From Bradyrhizobium commune (lineage in GTDB: Bacteria; Pseudomonadota; Alphaproteobacteria; Rhizobiales; Xanthobacteraceae), in contig NZ_CP061379.1 of NCBI RefSeq assembly GCF_015624505.1, positions 7,253,001-7,317,000 of the forward strand: a stretch of DNA of 64,000 nucleotides, read 5' to 3'. The translations under genes were made by a program, and so were the position numbers. Below are positions 18,824-30,200 of the stretch, in pieces (positions within the stretch are counted from its first letter, which is position 1; the number at the start of each line of letters is the position of its first letter). Below the pieces are notes generated by a model, which saw only the letters and a list, made by a program, of their open reading frames with translations, was not told where the DNA came from and searched no databases.

Positions 18824-19438
18824 ATGAAACTGTATTACTCGCCCGGCGCCTGCTCGCTGTCCCCCCATATTGCGCTCCTGGAGGCCGACCTGCCCTATGA
18901 GCTGGTCAAGGTCGATATCCGGGCCAAGAAGCTCGAGAACGGTGAGGACTATCTGAAGGTCAATCCGAAGGGTCAGGTCCCCGCGCTGGGCCTCGACAGC
19001 GGCGAGATCGTGACCGAAGGCCCGGTCATTGTCCAGATGATCGCCGACCATGCGTCCGGCAAGGCCTTGGCGCCGGCCCATGGCAGCTCCGAGCGGTACA
19101 AGCTGCTCGAATGGCTGAACTTCCTGACCTCGGAGGTGCACAAGAGTTTTGGCCCGCTGTTCGCCCCCGCGCTGAACGACGAGGCCAAGGCGTTCTTCAA
19201 GGATCGCGTCATGGGCAAGCTGAAATACGTCGACAGCCAGCTCGCCGGCCGCGACTACCTGATGGGCGAGCGGTTCTCGGTCGCCGACGGCTATCTCTTC
19301 ACGATGCTGACCTGGGCCGACCGGATGAAGTTCGACTTCTCGGCGATGCCGAACCTCGCAGCCTACAAGGCCCGCGTCGCGGCGCGGCCGAAGGTGCAGG
19401 AGGCGCTGAAGAAGGAAGGCCTGGCGCAGGCGGCCTGA
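18824..19438 (+). CDS. Glutathione S-transferase
   Basis: A 204-residue cytosolic transferase of the bacterial beta-like class. The thioredoxin-fold N-domain opens MKLYYSPGACSLSPHIALLEADLPYELVKVD and contains NPKGQVPALGLDSGEIVTEGPVI, the cis-proline and glutathione-binding segment. The helical C-domain includes YLMGERFSVADGYLFTMLTWADRM. AGGAGGAAATTCC precedes the ATG. Control by the divergent MarR regulator suggests induction by an electrophile or aromatic compound. The preceding palindromes overlap its promoter. Confidence 0.94.
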   Translation: MKLYYSPGACSLSPHIALLEADLPYELVKVDIRAKKLENGEDYLKVNPKGQVPALGLDSGEIVTEGPVIVQMIADHASGKALAPAHGSSERYKLLEWLNFLTSEVHKSFGPLFAPALNDEAKAFFKDRVMGKLKYVDSQLAGRDYLMGERFSVADGYLFTMLTWADRMKFDFSAMPNLAAYKARVAARPKVQEALKKEGLAQAA

Positions 19439-19457
19439 GGCCGCTCCACGGAACAGC

Positions 19458-19487
19458 GAAAGGCCGGATCGGTCGATCCGGCCTTTC
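19458..19487. terminator. Bidirectional terminator between gst and the FadJ-type gene
   Basis: A 13-bp perfect stem GAAAGGCCGGATC / GATCCGGCCTTTC with a four-base loop lies between two convergent genes. Both flanks are only weakly T-rich, but the position and the perfect stem support bidirectional termination. Confidence 0.7.
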
Positions 19488-19517
19488 TTGTCGTCACGAA
19501 TGCGTGAGGCGCTGGGC

Positions 19518-21731
19518 TTAGGCAGCCGCCTTCTTAGGCGAGAAGCGGCCGTAGAAGGTCTCGCCCTTCGCAGCCATCTCCACCAGCAGTTTCGGCGGCG
19601 TGAAGCGCGAGCCGTATTTCGCCTCGAGCTTGTGGCAGAGCTCGACGAAGGTCTTCGGTCCCATGAAATCGATATAGGACAGCGTGCCGCCGGTGAACGG
19701 CGCGAAACCGAAGCCGAGGATCGAGCCGACATCCGCCTCGCGCGGATCGGTGATGACGTGATCCTCGACCGTGCGCGCGGCTTCGACCGCCTGCACCACC
19801 AGGAAGCGCTGCTTCAACTCCTCGATGTCGAGCGTATCCGGATCGAGCTGCTTCGGCTGCAAGGCCGAGAGACCCGGCCACAGGCTCTTCTGGCCCTTGC
19901 CCTTCTCGGGGTAGTCGTAGAAGCCCTTGCTGTTCTTGCGACCCAGACGGCCCTGCTTCTCGACCATCTCCACCATCAGCTTCTTCTGATCGGGGTTGAT
20001 GGCGTTGGGGCCGAGATCGGCTTCCGTCGCCTTCATGATCTTGAGGCCCAGGTCGAGCGCGACTTCGTCGGACAGCGAGAGCGGCCCCACCGGCATGCCG
20101 GCCATCTTGGCGCAATTCTCGATCATTGCCGGCGGCACGCCTTCGAGGAACATCTCGTTGCCCTCGGCGACGTAACGGCCGACGCAGCGATTGGCGAAGA
20201 AGCCTCTGGAGTCGTTGACCACGATCGGCGTCTTGCCGATCTGCCGGACATAATCGAGCGCGGTCGCGAGCGCGACATCGCCGGTGTTCTTGCCGAGGAT
20301 GATCTCGACCAGCATCATCTTCTCGACCGGCGAGAAGAAGTGAATGCCGACGAACTTGCCTTGGTCCTTGAAGCTCTCGGCCAGCGAAGTGATCGGCAGC
20401 GTCGAGGTGTTCGACGCGAAGATCACGTCCGGCTTCAGATATTCCTGCGCCTTGGCAAAGGTCTCCGCCTTGACCTTGCGGTCCTCGAACACCGCCTCGA
20501 TGACGAGGTCGACATCCTTCAGCGCTGCATAGTCGGCGGTCGGCGTGATGCGCGCGAGCAGCGCTTCGGCATCGGTCGGCTTGGCGCGGCCCTTCTTGAT
20601 CTGATCCTCGATCACCTTCTGCGCATGCGCCTTGCCCTTGTCAGCGCTCTCCTGGTCGCGGTCGATCAGGACGACGTCGAGGCCGGCACGGGCCGAGACG
20701 TAACCGACGCTCGCGCCCATGAAGCCGGCGCCGATCACGGCGATCTTCTTCACCTTGGTCGCGGGCACGTCCTTCGGGCGGCGCGCGCCCTTGTTGAGCT
20801 CCTGCATCGACAGGAACAGGCTGCGGATCATCGCGGCCGCTTCCTTCGAGCGCAGCACTGAGGTGAAGTAGCGCGACTCGACGCGCAGCGCGGCGTCGAT
20901 CGGCAGTTGCAAGCCCTCATAGACGCAGCTCATGATCGCCCGCGCGGCCGGATAATTGTCGTAGGTCTCGCGGCGATAGATCGCATTGCCGGCGGGGAAC
21001 ATCATCATGCCGGCCTTGGAGAACACCGGGCCGCCCGGGAGCTTGAACCCCTTCTCGTCCCAGGGCGCGACGGCCTTGCCGCCGCCCTTGATCCAGTCTT
21101 TTGCGGCCTTGATGAGATCAGCGGCCGGAACGATAGCGTGGATCAGGTTGAGCTGCTTCGCCTTGTCGACCGTGACCGGATCGCCCTTGAGCAAAATGGT
21201 CATCGCATCCTGCGGCGGCACCAGGCGCGGCACGCGCTGCGTGCCACCGGCACCGGGGAACAAGCCGACCTTGACCTCGGGCAGGCCAAGCCGCGTCTTG
21301 GGATTTTCGGCGGCCACACGATAGTGGCAGCACAGCGTGATCTCGAAACCGCCGCCGAGCGCGAGGCCGTTGATCGCGGCGGCCCACGGCTTACCGGAGG
21401 TTTCGATCGAGCGCAGCACCTGCGAGAAGCGGCGGCTCTGCTCGAACAGCATCTGGTTCGCAGCGGTCTCGCCCTGCTCTTTGAGGACCTTTGCGTAGGC
21501 CTGGTTCATGCCCTCGAGCATGGAGAGATCAGCGCCGGCGCAGAACGCCTCCTTCGCCGAGGTGATGACGACGCCCTTCACCGCAGCGTCAGCCGTGGTC
21601 TCCTTGACGATCGCGTCGAGCTCGCCGGTCGAGGTCTCGTCGAGCACGTTCATCGAACGGCCCGGGATGTCCCAGGTGACGAGCGCGATGCCGTCGGAAT
21701 CGGTCTCAACCTTGAAGTTCTTGTAAGCCAT
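19518..21731 (-). CDS. FadJ/FadB-type enoyl-CoA hydratase / 3-hydroxyacyl-CoA dehydrogenase
   Basis: A 737-residue fused beta-oxidation enzyme. The N-terminal crotonase domain shows [49 protein letters not shown] and [23 protein letters not shown]. The NAD-binding dehydrogenase domain begins at [21 protein letters not shown], with [11 protein letters not shown], the catalytic-region [14 protein letters not shown] and [14 protein letters not shown]. It hydrates enoyl-CoA and oxidises 3-hydroxyacyl-CoA. Its ATG at 21731 lies 18 bases after the thiolase stop. It is the last gene of the operon with thiolase and acyl-CoA dehydrogenase, so three enzymes cover a full beta-oxidation cycle. Confidence 0.96.
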   Translation of the reverse strand: MAYKNFKVETDSDGIALVTWDIPGRSMNVLDETSTGELDAIVKETTADAAVKGVVITSAKEAFCAGADLSMLEGMNQAYAKVLKEQGETAANQMLFEQSRRFSQVLRSIETSGKPWAAAINGLALGGGFEITLCCHYRVAAENPKTRLGLPEVKVGLFPGAGGTQRVPRLVPPQDAMTILLKGDPVTVDKAKQLNLIHAIVPAADLIKAAKDWIKGGGKAVAPWDEKGFKLPGGPVFSKAGMMMFPAGNAIYRRETYDNYPAARAIMSCVYEGLQLPIDAALRVESRYFTSVLRSKEAAAMIRSLFLSMQELNKGARRPKDVPATKVKKIAVIGAGFMGASVGYVSARAGLDVVLIDRDQESADKGKAHAQKVIEDQIKKGRAKPTDAEALLARITPTADYAALKDVDLVIEAVFEDRKVKAETFAKAQEYLKPDVIFASNTSTLPITSLAESFKDQGKFVGIHFFSPVEKMMLVEIILGKNTGDVALATALDYVRQIGKTPIVVNDSRGFFANRCVGRYVAEGNEMFLEGVPPAMIENCAKMAGMPVGPLSLSDEVALDLGLKIMKATEADLGPNAINPDQKKLMVEMVEKQGRLGRKNSKGFYDYPEKGKGQKSLWPGLSALQPKQLDPDTLDIEELKQRFLVVQAVEAARTVEDHVITDPREADVGSILGFGFAPFTGGTLSYIDFMGPKTFVELCHKLEAKYGSRFTPPKLLVEMAAKGETFYGRFSPKKAAA

Positions 21732-21749
21732 GTTGGTTGCTCCCTACCC

Positions 21750-22958
<1,209 letters not shown>

Positions 22959-23009
22959 GACGCCCTCCTGGTATGATGGTCGTAATGAGATAGTGGGCCG
23001 AAAGCTGCC

Positions 23010-24800
23010 TTAGAAGGCTTCCGCCGGCAGTTCCATGATGGTGGCGCAGCCGGACTGGATGCGCGCGAGATTGGCGGCCGTTTCCGGCAGCATCCGCTCC
23101 ATGAAGAAGCGGCCGGTGACGAGCTTGGTCGAAAGATAGGGCGTGGCGCCGGTTTCGGCGATCTTGGCATTCGTCACCTTGGCCATCTTCGCCCACATAT
23201 AGCCGAGCGCGACGAAGCCGAAGAGATGCAGATAGTCGGTCGCGGCGGCGCCGGCATTGTCGGGCTTCATCATCGCATTCTGCATCAGCCAGGTCGTGGC
23301 CTGCTGGAGATGGCCGAGCGAGGCCGAGAGCGGGGTGATGAACGGCTTCATCGCTTCGTCGCCGCCATTCTCCTTGGCGAAGGCCATGACCTCGCCGAAG
23401 AAGGCCATGATGGCGCGGCCGCCGTCGCGCGGCAGCTTGCGGCCGACCAGGTCGAGCGCCTGGATGCCGTTGGCGCCTTCATAAATCATGGCGATGCGGG
23501 CATCGCGCACGAACTGCTCCATGCCCTGCTCGGCGATGTAGCCGTGGCCGCCATACATCTGCTGCGCCTGCACCGCATTGGCGAAACCGTAGTCGGTGAG
23601 GAAGCCTTTCAGCACCGGCGTCATCAGGCCCATGTGATCGTCGGCGGCCTGGCGGTCCTTCGGGTCCTCGGAGCGGTGGGCGACGTCGCTCTTCAGCGCG
23701 GTCCACATCACGAAGGCGCGCGCGGCTTCGTTGAAGGCGCGGATCGAGAGCAACGTGCGGCGCACGTCGGGATGCACGATGATCGGATCGGCCGGCTTGT
23801 CCGGCGCCTTCGTGCCGGTGAGCGCGCGTCCCTGGATGCGCTCGCGGGCATAGGCCGCCGCGTTCTGATAGGCGACCTCGGACTGCGCGAGGCCCTGCAC
23901 GGCGACGCCGAGGCGGGCCTCGTTCATCATCACGAACATGCCCTGCATGCCCTTGTTCTCTTCGCCGATCAGCCAGCCGGTGGCGTTGTCGTAGTTCATC
24001 ACGCAGGTGGAATTGCCGTGGATGCCCATCTTGTGCTCGATCGAGCCGCAGACGACGCCGTTGCGCGGCCCGACCGAACCGTCGGCGTTGACCAGGAATT
24101 TCGGCACCACGAACAGCGACACGCCCTTGATGCCGGCGGGCGCGCCCTCGATGCGGGCGAGCACGAGGTGGATGATGTTGGAGGTCAAGTCATGCTCGCC
24201 GGCCGAGATGAAGATCTTGGTGCCCGTGATCTTGAAGCTGCCGTCGGCCTGGCGCACCGCCTTGGTGCGGAGCATGCCCAGATCAGTGCCGCACTGCGGC
24301 TCGGTCAGGTTCATGGTGCCGGTCCATTCGCCGGCGACCATCTTCGGCACGTAAGTCTTCTTCTGCTCCGGGGAGCCATGCACGATCAGCGCCGCGGTGG
24401 CGCCCATGGTGAGGCCGCCATACATCGAGAACGCCATGTTGGCGGAGATCTGGAATTCGTTGACGGCCTGCGAGAGCGTCACCGGCAGGCCCTGGCCGCC
24501 GAACTCGGTCGGCGCCGACAGACCGAGCCAGCCGCCTTCGGCGACCTGCTTGAACGCATCCTTGAAACCCTTCGGCGTGGTGACGCTGCCGTCGTCGGCG
24601 CGCTTGCAGCCTTCGAGATCGCCGACGCGATTGAGCGGCTGAAGCACCTCCTCGGCGAGCTTGGCGGCTTCGCCCAGGATCGCCTCGCGCACGTCGCTCG
24701 ACGCATCGGAGAAGCCGGCGAGATTGTCGTAACGGTCGATCTGGAAGACGTCGTTGAGCAGGAAGTTCACGTCTTCGACGGGGGCTTTGTAGATCGGCAT
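23010..24800 (-). CDS. Long acyl-CoA dehydrogenase with C-terminal extension
   Basis: A 596-residue flavoprotein of the class with an extra C-terminal domain (DmdC/AidB-related group). Key segments are MPIYKAPVEDVNFLLNDVF at the N-terminus, LTEPQCGTDLGMLRT, FKITGTKIFISAGEHD, MGIHGNSTCVMNY, and the catalytic region YGGHGYIAEQGMEQFVRDARIAMIYEGANGIQALDLVGRKL with the canonical glutamate. It makes the first double bond in acyl-CoA oxidation; chain length cannot be told. It lies 38 bases downstream of the frameshifted NTF2-like gene and upstream of the thiolase. Confidence 0.95.
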   Translation of the reverse strand: MPIYKAPVEDVNFLLNDVFQIDRYDNLAGFSDASSDVREAILGEAAKLAEEVLQPLNRVGDLEGCKRADDGSVTTPKGFKDAFKQVAEGGWLGLSAPTEFGGQGLPVTLSQAVNEFQISANMAFSMYGGLTMGATAALIVHGSPEQKKTYVPKMVAGEWTGTMNLTEPQCGTDLGMLRTKAVRQADGSFKITGTKIFISAGEHDLTSNIIHLVLARIEGAPAGIKGVSLFVVPKFLVNADGSVGPRNGVVCGSIEHKMGIHGNSTCVMNYDNATGWLIGEENKGMQGMFVMMNEARLGVAVQGLAQSEVAYQNAAAYARERIQGRALTGTKAPDKPADPIIVHPDVRRTLLSIRAFNEAARAFVMWTALKSDVAHRSEDPKDRQAADDHMGLMTPVLKGFLTDYGFANAVQAQQMYGGHGYIAEQGMEQFVRDARIAMIYEGANGIQALDLVGRKLPRDGGRAIMAFFGEVMAFAKENGGDEAMKPFITPLSASLGHLQQATTWLMQNAMMKPDNAGAAATDYLHLFGFVALGYMWAKMAKVTNAKIAETGATPYLSTKLVTGRFFMERMLPETAANLARIQSGCATIMELPAEAF

Positions 24801-24838
24801 AGTGGTCTCCCGGCAGAGCCTTGTAGTGGTGGATTTCT

Positions 24839-25226
24839 CTAAGATTGGGCGGCGGCAAGCTGCTCCGCCATCAGGCGATGCAGCATGTTGATCGCCTTGA
24901 GCGGGCGCACCATCACCTTGAAATGAGTGATGCGGCCGTCATGATCGAAAGTGATGATGTCGACGCCGCTGATCTCGATGCCGTCGATCATGGTCTTGAA
25001 TTCGAGCACGGCGCCGCGCTCGTTTGTCCATTCGCCGACATAGCTGAAGCCGGGACCGCCGAGCACCTTTTCGGCGCTGGCGAGATATTTGAAGGTGATG
25101 TCGCGGCCGCGCTGCGGGGGTGTGCACGACGGGGCTTTCGAACACGGCGTCGGGATGCAGCAGCTCCCGGAGCGCCTTGCCGTCATGAGACTTCATGTAG
25201 CCGTACCAGGAGTCGAGGCCGGTCAT
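24839..25226 (-). pseudogene. NTF2/SnoaL-like gene with a frameshift
   Basis: Two reading frames together encode one SnoaL-like protein. The first starts at the ATG at 25226 (MTGLDSWYGYMKSHDGKALRELLHPDAVFESPVVHTP) with a good GGAGG site. The second continues RGRDITFKYLASAEKVLGGPGFSYVGEWTNERGAVLEF and ends at 24839. They join in a run of five G at 25116-25120 (C on the coding strand); removing one base restores a single frame of about 128 residues. The gene is either a recent pseudogene or a sequencing error. It heads the beta-oxidation operon, so a regulatory or accessory role there is possible. Confidence 0.8.
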
Positions 25227-25324
25227 GTCGGATGCCTCCCTTGAAAGGCTTTTGCAAAAAACTCGAAAACAACCCCATGCACAGTAGCGCGTGGGCTAAT
25301 TTCGGCGGGTCTCGCGCCCACCTC

Positions 25325-25362
25325 ATATGCACATTGACGCATATGCATCGATGCGCATAAAG
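25325..25362. promoter_or_regulatory. Palindrome-rich promoter of the PadR gene / beta-oxidation operon
   Basis: Overlapping palindromes GCATATGC (25339-25346), GCATCGATGC (25345-25354) and ATGCGCAT (25351-25358), plus an extra ATATGCA at 25325, cover a promoter-like TTGACG (25334-25339) and CATAAA (25356-25361). This is where a PadR repressor would be expected to bind to control itself and the divergent operon. Confidence 0.6.
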
Positions 25363-25403
25363 TCAAGTCAATTGGTCGGAACCTCAAAAGGGAGGCAGGT
25401 CAC

Positions 25404-26006
25404 ATGGCGCTGGGCGACGCAATCCTCGCATGCCTGACGGAACGTCCGATGACGGGCTACGAGCTCGCCAAGACGTTCGATTCCTCGATCGGCTTCTTCT
25501 GGAAGGCCGACCATCAGCAAATCTACCGCGAGCTCTCCAAGCTGCGCGACCGCGGCTACATCCAGGGCCGCGAGGTCGTGCAATCCGGCAAGCCCAACAA
25601 GCTCATCTATACGCTCACTCCGGAAGGCCGAACAGCGCTGCGGCACTGGGCCGCGCGGCCGAGCACGCCGCCCTCGATCAAGGACGATTTGCTGGTGCGG
25701 CTGCATGCGCTCGACAGCATCGACATCGAGCCGATCCGCACCGATCTGATGGACCGGCTGGAGCACCATCGCGACCGGCATGAGAATTACGAGCGGATCC
25801 TGAAGAAGCGTTTTCCGGACGGGACGGCGTCGGGCGTGCTCGACCTCGGCAATCTGCTGCTGCTCCGCCTCGGCGCGCGGCACGAGCAGTTGGTGGCCGA
25901 TTTCTGCGAGGAGGCGCTGGACGCGCTGTCGGCGATGAGCGGCAAGGGCACGGTGAAGGGCACCGTGGTGCCGCTGGAGGACGGCAAGCGCGAGGGCAAG
26001 GGTTAG
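25404..26006 (+). CDS. PadR-family transcriptional regulator
   Basis: A 200-residue regulator. The winged helix opens MALGDAILACLTERPMTGYELAKTFDSSIGFFWKADHQQIYRELSKLRDRGYI and continues with the wing PNKLIYTLTPEGRTALRHWA, the PadR hallmark. The C-terminal part (DLLVRLHALDSIDIEPIRTDLMDRLEHHRDRHENYERI) forms the dimer helix of the Vir-type subgroup. GGGAGGCAGGTCAC precedes the ATG. It is divergent from the beta-oxidation operon and is the likely repressor; the effector is unknown. Confidence 0.93.
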   Translation: MALGDAILACLTERPMTGYELAKTFDSSIGFFWKADHQQIYRELSKLRDRGYIQGREVVQSGKPNKLIYTLTPEGRTALRHWAARPSTPPSIKDDLLVRLHALDSIDIEPIRTDLMDRLEHHRDRHENYERILKKRFPDGTASGVLDLGNLLLLRLGARHEQLVADFCEEALDALSAMSGKGTVKGTVVPLEDGKREGKG

Positions 26007-26010
26007 GCGC

Positions 26011-26772
26011 CTAGAACTTCGTCACGATCGGTTTGTCATCCCAGTTGAACCTGACATTGATGCCGGCGCGGACAATGTCGTCGGTCAGGCGGACGTCGCG
26101 GGTGATAGCGGTGAATGCCCCGATGGGGACCGCTGGATCGACGTATCGCTTGCTGCCAAAATCTGCGTGGACATATTCGAGCTTGAAGCTTACCGCACCC
26201 CAGGTATCGGTCCAGGCCGCCCATTCACCGCCGAGCCCGGCCGCTAGGCCGGTGCGGGTCTTGGAGTCCGTGACCTGGGCTGCCGGATTTGACACAGTCA
26301 CCTCTGTGCCGGCGAAGGCGATGCCGGCGGTGCCATAGATCAGAAACTGATCGAGCGCGTAGCCGACGCGGCCGCGGAACATGTCGATCCATCGCTCTCG
26401 CGTGCTGCTCAGACCAGCGCCGTTGAAGGGCGGCAGATCCTGCGCGGAGCCGTGCTTGTTGGTCCACGAGGCGTCGTTCTCGAAACCCAGCACGGTCTTC
26501 TCGATCTGGAAATCGCAGCCAAAGGCCCCTCCCGCGACGCCGCCGGTGAGGTTGAAGGTACCCGTTATGGTGGGCCCGGACGCGTCGCCGGCCCGCGCAG
26601 TGTGCTCGCTCTTGCCCCAGCTGCCGCCGCCCTGGACGCCGACATAGCAGCTGGTCCACTTGAACGCAGCCGGCTCCGGCGCCTTGACCGGGGGCTTTGC
26701 CGCCGGGGCATCGGCGGCAACAGCAGGCGACGCCAGTCCGGCCGTCAACGCGGCCACGAGCAACCATTTCAT
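26011..26772 (-). CDS. Outer-membrane beta-barrel protein (Omp25/RopB-like)
   Basis: A 253-residue exported protein with a signal peptide (MKWLLVAALTAGLASPAVAAD), a short Pro/Ala-rich linker and an eight-stranded-barrel pattern: WTSCYVGVQGGGSWGKSEH, GGVAGGAFGCDFQIEKTVLGFENDASW, WIDMFRGRVGYALDQFLIYGTAGIAFAG, SFKLEYVHADFGSKRY and the C-terminal RAGINVRFNW. The C-terminus ends KF with an aromatic last residue, as in outer-membrane proteins. The family is abundant in bradyrhizobia. It is convergent with the PadR gene, four bases apart, and has its own promoter on the right. Confidence 0.88.
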   Translation of the reverse strand: MKWLLVAALTAGLASPAVAADAPAAKPPVKAPEPAAFKWTSCYVGVQGGGSWGKSEHTARAGDASGPTITGTFNLTGGVAGGAFGCDFQIEKTVLGFENDASWTNKHGSAQDLPPFNGAGLSSTRERWIDMFRGRVGYALDQFLIYGTAGIAFAGTEVTVSNPAAQVTDSKTRTGLAAGLGGEWAAWTDTWGAVSFKLEYVHADFGSKRYVDPAVPIGAFTAITRDVRLTDDIVRAGINVRFNWDDKPIVTKF

Positions 26773-26890
26773 GTCAGCAACAATCCGATCAGGCAGAACG
26801 CGCCGGTTGGGCGGCTCTCAATGCTGAGACGTGCGGGTGATGGCGGAGGCGAAAATTATGTCGGTGAGGGCGTGCTGTCGCCAAGGTAAC

Positions 26891-27025
26891 GGTGCGCTCC
26901 CTCCCCCCGCTTGCGGGGGAGGGTTGGGGAGAGGGTGCTTCCGCAGCGAAGAACCCCCAAGAGGAGAGAGCCCTCACCCGCCGCGCTCTGCGGGCGCGTC
27001 GGCCTCTCCCGCAAGCGGGGGAGGC
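26891..27025. repeat. Type A palindromic repeat, full copy
   Basis: A GC-rich element built as hairpin (CTCCCCCCGCTTGCGGGGGAG region), spacer with GGGGAGAGGGT, then CCCTCACCC and an inverted hairpin CTCTCCCGCAAGCGGGGGAG. Fuller copies with the same order are at 42215-42339 and 49728-49851; single hairpins are at 37041-37058, 50781-50802 and 57101-57133. Confidence 0.8.
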
Positions 27026-27083
27026 GGAGCAAGCCGCCCCCCGGTTCCCGACGCCCAACTTTAAGACACCGGCGCCAGGTTCC

Positions 27084-27098
27084 TTAACCCGTTATTTA
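27084..27098 (+). promoter_or_regulatory. Possible CtrA-binding site upstream of the PodJ-like gene
   Basis: TTAACCCGTTATTTA matches the CtrA full-site pattern TTAA-N7-TTAA at seven of eight defined positions. It lies 127 bases upstream of the start codon. CtrA is the cell-cycle master regulator of alphaproteobacteria and is known to control polarity genes. Confidence 0.45.
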
Positions 27099-27224
27099 CC
27101 GTAACGGACAAAAGTCAGTTTTCGAGGCAGACGACCCGCGCCGAATTCGATTGTCTTGCAACCGGCACGCGTGGGGAGACTGGAGGCGCCGGGTGGGGCG
27201 CCGGAGTCGGAACCGGACAGAGTC

Positions 27225-30200
27225 ATGAATTCGCGCGTATCGTGGAGTGTTGACGGCATCGATCCCTCCGTCCGGGAGCGGGCCGAAGCTGCTGCGCGTC
27301 GCGCCGGCATGTCACTCAACGATTGGCTGAACTCCACGCTCGGCGAGGCTGCCCCGCCAAACTTTCGCGGACCTTACGAGCAGCGTCAGGACCAACGCCC
27401 CGATCCGCGCGCGCAGCAGATGCCGAGTCAGGAAAGCCGCGAAGTCGCCGACATCCACCAGCGGCTCGACGCGATCACCCAGCAGATCGAACGGATCTCG
27501 AAGCCCGCACCGCGGCAGGACTCGTCTCGCGAAAGAGACGTCTCGCGCGAGCAGGGCGTCGCGCGCCAGCTCAACGACGCGATCTCGCGGCTCGATGCGC
27601 GGCTGTCGCAGATCTCGCGGCCCCAGCAGCCGCAACCGCAGCAGCCTCAGGCCCCACGGGCGGCACCGGTCGAGCCACGCCATCGCCAGGCCGATGCGGT
27701 CGAGCGCGCGGCAGCCCAGGTCTATCGCAGCTCGCCGCCCCTGAGCCCCGCCTCGTTCGACGTCGCGGTCGCCGAGATCACGGCGCGCCAGAACGAGCTC
27801 GACGGCTTTGCGCCGCGGCAGATGCCGCCGCGCGCTGCGCCGTCGATTGCACCCACCGCAAATCCCTGGGCCCCGCAGATGGCGACGCCCTTGCCGCCGA
27901 TGGCGCCGCCCTACGCTCCGCCGCCACCGCAGGCGGGGCCCGATTTCTCGTCGCTCGAGCGCCATCTGCTCAAGATCACGAGCCAGATCGATGCGCTCCA
28001 GCGCCCTGACAATTCCGCGCAGGCGATCAACGCCTTCCGTTCCGAGCTCGCCGAGATCCGCAGCGCCATCACCGAGGCGATGCCGCGCCGCGCGATCGAA
28101 TCGATCGAGAACGAGATCCGCTCGCTGCACCGTCGCATCGACGAGACCCGCTCCAACGGCACCGACGGCCAGGTGCTGTCAGGCATCGAGCGCGCACTGT
28201 CCGATATCAAGCAGGTGCTGCGCACGCTGACGCCGGCCGAGCAGCTCACCGGCTATGACGAGGCGATCCGCAATCTCGGCGCCAAGCTCGATCTGATCCT
28301 GCGCGCCAATGACGATCCGTCGACGGTGCGCCAGCTCGAAGGCGCGATCTCGGCGTTGCGCGGCATCGTCTCGAACGTTGCCTCCAACGAGGCGCTGGCA
28401 CGCCTCTCCGACGACGTGCAGCTGCTGTCGTCCAAGGTCGACCAGATCACCCGCTCGTCCGGCCCCAGCGACAGCTTTGCGGGGCTGGAGCAGCGCATCG
28501 CGGCCCTCACCGCAGCGCTCGAAACGCGCGAGCGGCCGCAAGCCGCCGAGAGCACCGAACATCTCGAAAGCGCGATTCGCGCGCTGTCGGACCGTTTCGA
28601 CCGCATGCAGGTCGGCAACGATTCCGCCTCGACATTCGCGCATCTCGAGCAGCGGGTCTCGTATCTCTTGGAGCGGATCGAAGCCGCCTCCGATCAGCGC
28701 GGCGGAAACCTGGGCCGTGTCGAGGACGGGCTGCACGACATCCTGCGCCATTTGGAGCGGCAGCAGGCCACCTATTCCGCACTCGCCGAAAGCCGCAGCT
28801 CGGCGCCGCCGCCCGATTCCGGCATGGTCGATCTGGTCAAGCGCGAGCTCTCCGACATCCGCTTCAGCCACGCCGAGACCAACCGCAGCACCCAGGATTC
28901 GCTGGAAGCCGTGCACAATACGCTCGGCCATGTCGTCGATCGCCTCGCAATGATCGAGGGCGATCTGCGCGCGGTGCACAGCGCGCCGCCGGCCCCTGCG
29001 CCGCAGCCGACGCCTGCGCCGATACCGATGGCTGCGCCGATGCCGATGGCTGCCGCTCCGATCGAGCCGGCGCCGATGGCGCGCGAGCAATGGCCGCAGC
29101 CACAGCAGCCGAAATACGATCCCAAGCCCGAGCTGCCGAATCCCGCCGCTGCACAACCGGCCCACTCCGCGTTCGTCGCGGCGCCGCGCGAATTCCATGC
29201 CGCCGCGCCTGCCGCGCCGCCGCCGGTGCCGATGGCGCCGGTGCCGCCGCGCGCGATCAGCGAAATCCTGGAGCCGCATACCGCGCCCGCCCGCGCGGCG
29301 ATCGCGCCGGAATTGCCGCCGGATCATCCGCTGGAGCCGGGCACGCGCCCGAACGGACGCCCCGCCACGCCGTCGGAGCGCATTGCCGCGTCGGAAAGCG
29401 CGATCAGCGAAATTCCGGCCGCTGCGCCGAAAGAGCCGGTGTCGTCATCGAGCTTCATCGCCGCCGCACGGCGAGCTGCGCAGGCTGCCGCCGCGCAGCC
29501 GCCCGAAAAACCCGCCCGCGGCGTCAAGGCCGCGATCGCGGCGCGCGTCAAGGACAAGGGCCAAGGCAAGGTTCAAGGCAAGGTTCAAGGCCAGGAAGGT
29601 GGCTCGACCATCACCTCAAAAATCCGCTCGCTGCTGGTCGGCGCGAGCGTGGTCGTGATCGTGCTCGGCACCTTCAAGATGGCGATGAACCTGCTCGAGG
29701 GCGGCAGCGCGCCGCCGCAGGCGATGGAGAATTCGTCGAGCGCGCCCGCGCCGCAGGCTCCGCCGGTCGAGACCAAGCCGGCCGCGCCCGAGCAGGTGAC
29801 GCCGTCGATGACCTCGCCGACGCCGATCGGCAAGCAGTCGCTGAACAATGCGGCGCCGGTGCCGGCCGCCAATTCGGGCAGTTCGGCCTCGGTCGAAATC
29901 CCGCCCGCTCCCGCCGTGGCGCCAGCGGCGACCAGCGACGTGACCGGCGCGCTGTCCGGCACGAGCCGCGCGCGGCTCAGCCTGGTCCAGGTGCCGCCGA
30001 GCGAAAAGCTGCCTGACGGCATCGGCGGCCCGGTGCTCCGTACGGCCGCCTTGAAGGGCGATGCGACGGCGGCCTACGAGATCGGCGTGCGCTTTGCCGA
30101 GGGCAAGGGCGTGGTGTCGAACTACGACGAAGCCGCAAAATGGTACGACCGCGCGGCACAGGCCGGCGTGGTGCCCGCAACCTTCCGGCTCGGCACGCTC

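Larger units (their letters stand above)
26773..27224. other. Gap between the outer-membrane protein and the PodJ-like gene
   Basis: A 452-base gap between divergent genes. It holds a type A palindromic repeat (26891-27025) and, closer to the PodJ-like gene, a CtrA-like site (27084-27098) and a short inverted repeat CCGTTA/TAACGG (27089-27107). No coding sequence is evident. Confidence 0.6.

Noticed and set aside
23226..24842. 538-codon open frame opposite the long acyl-CoA dehydrogenase
   Set aside because: Shadow of a well-defined enzyme gene; low-complexity composition.
28179..29327. 382-codon minus-strand frame inside the PodJ-like gene
   Set aside because: Arg-rich antisense of a Pro/Ala-rich coding region; no ribosome site or domain.
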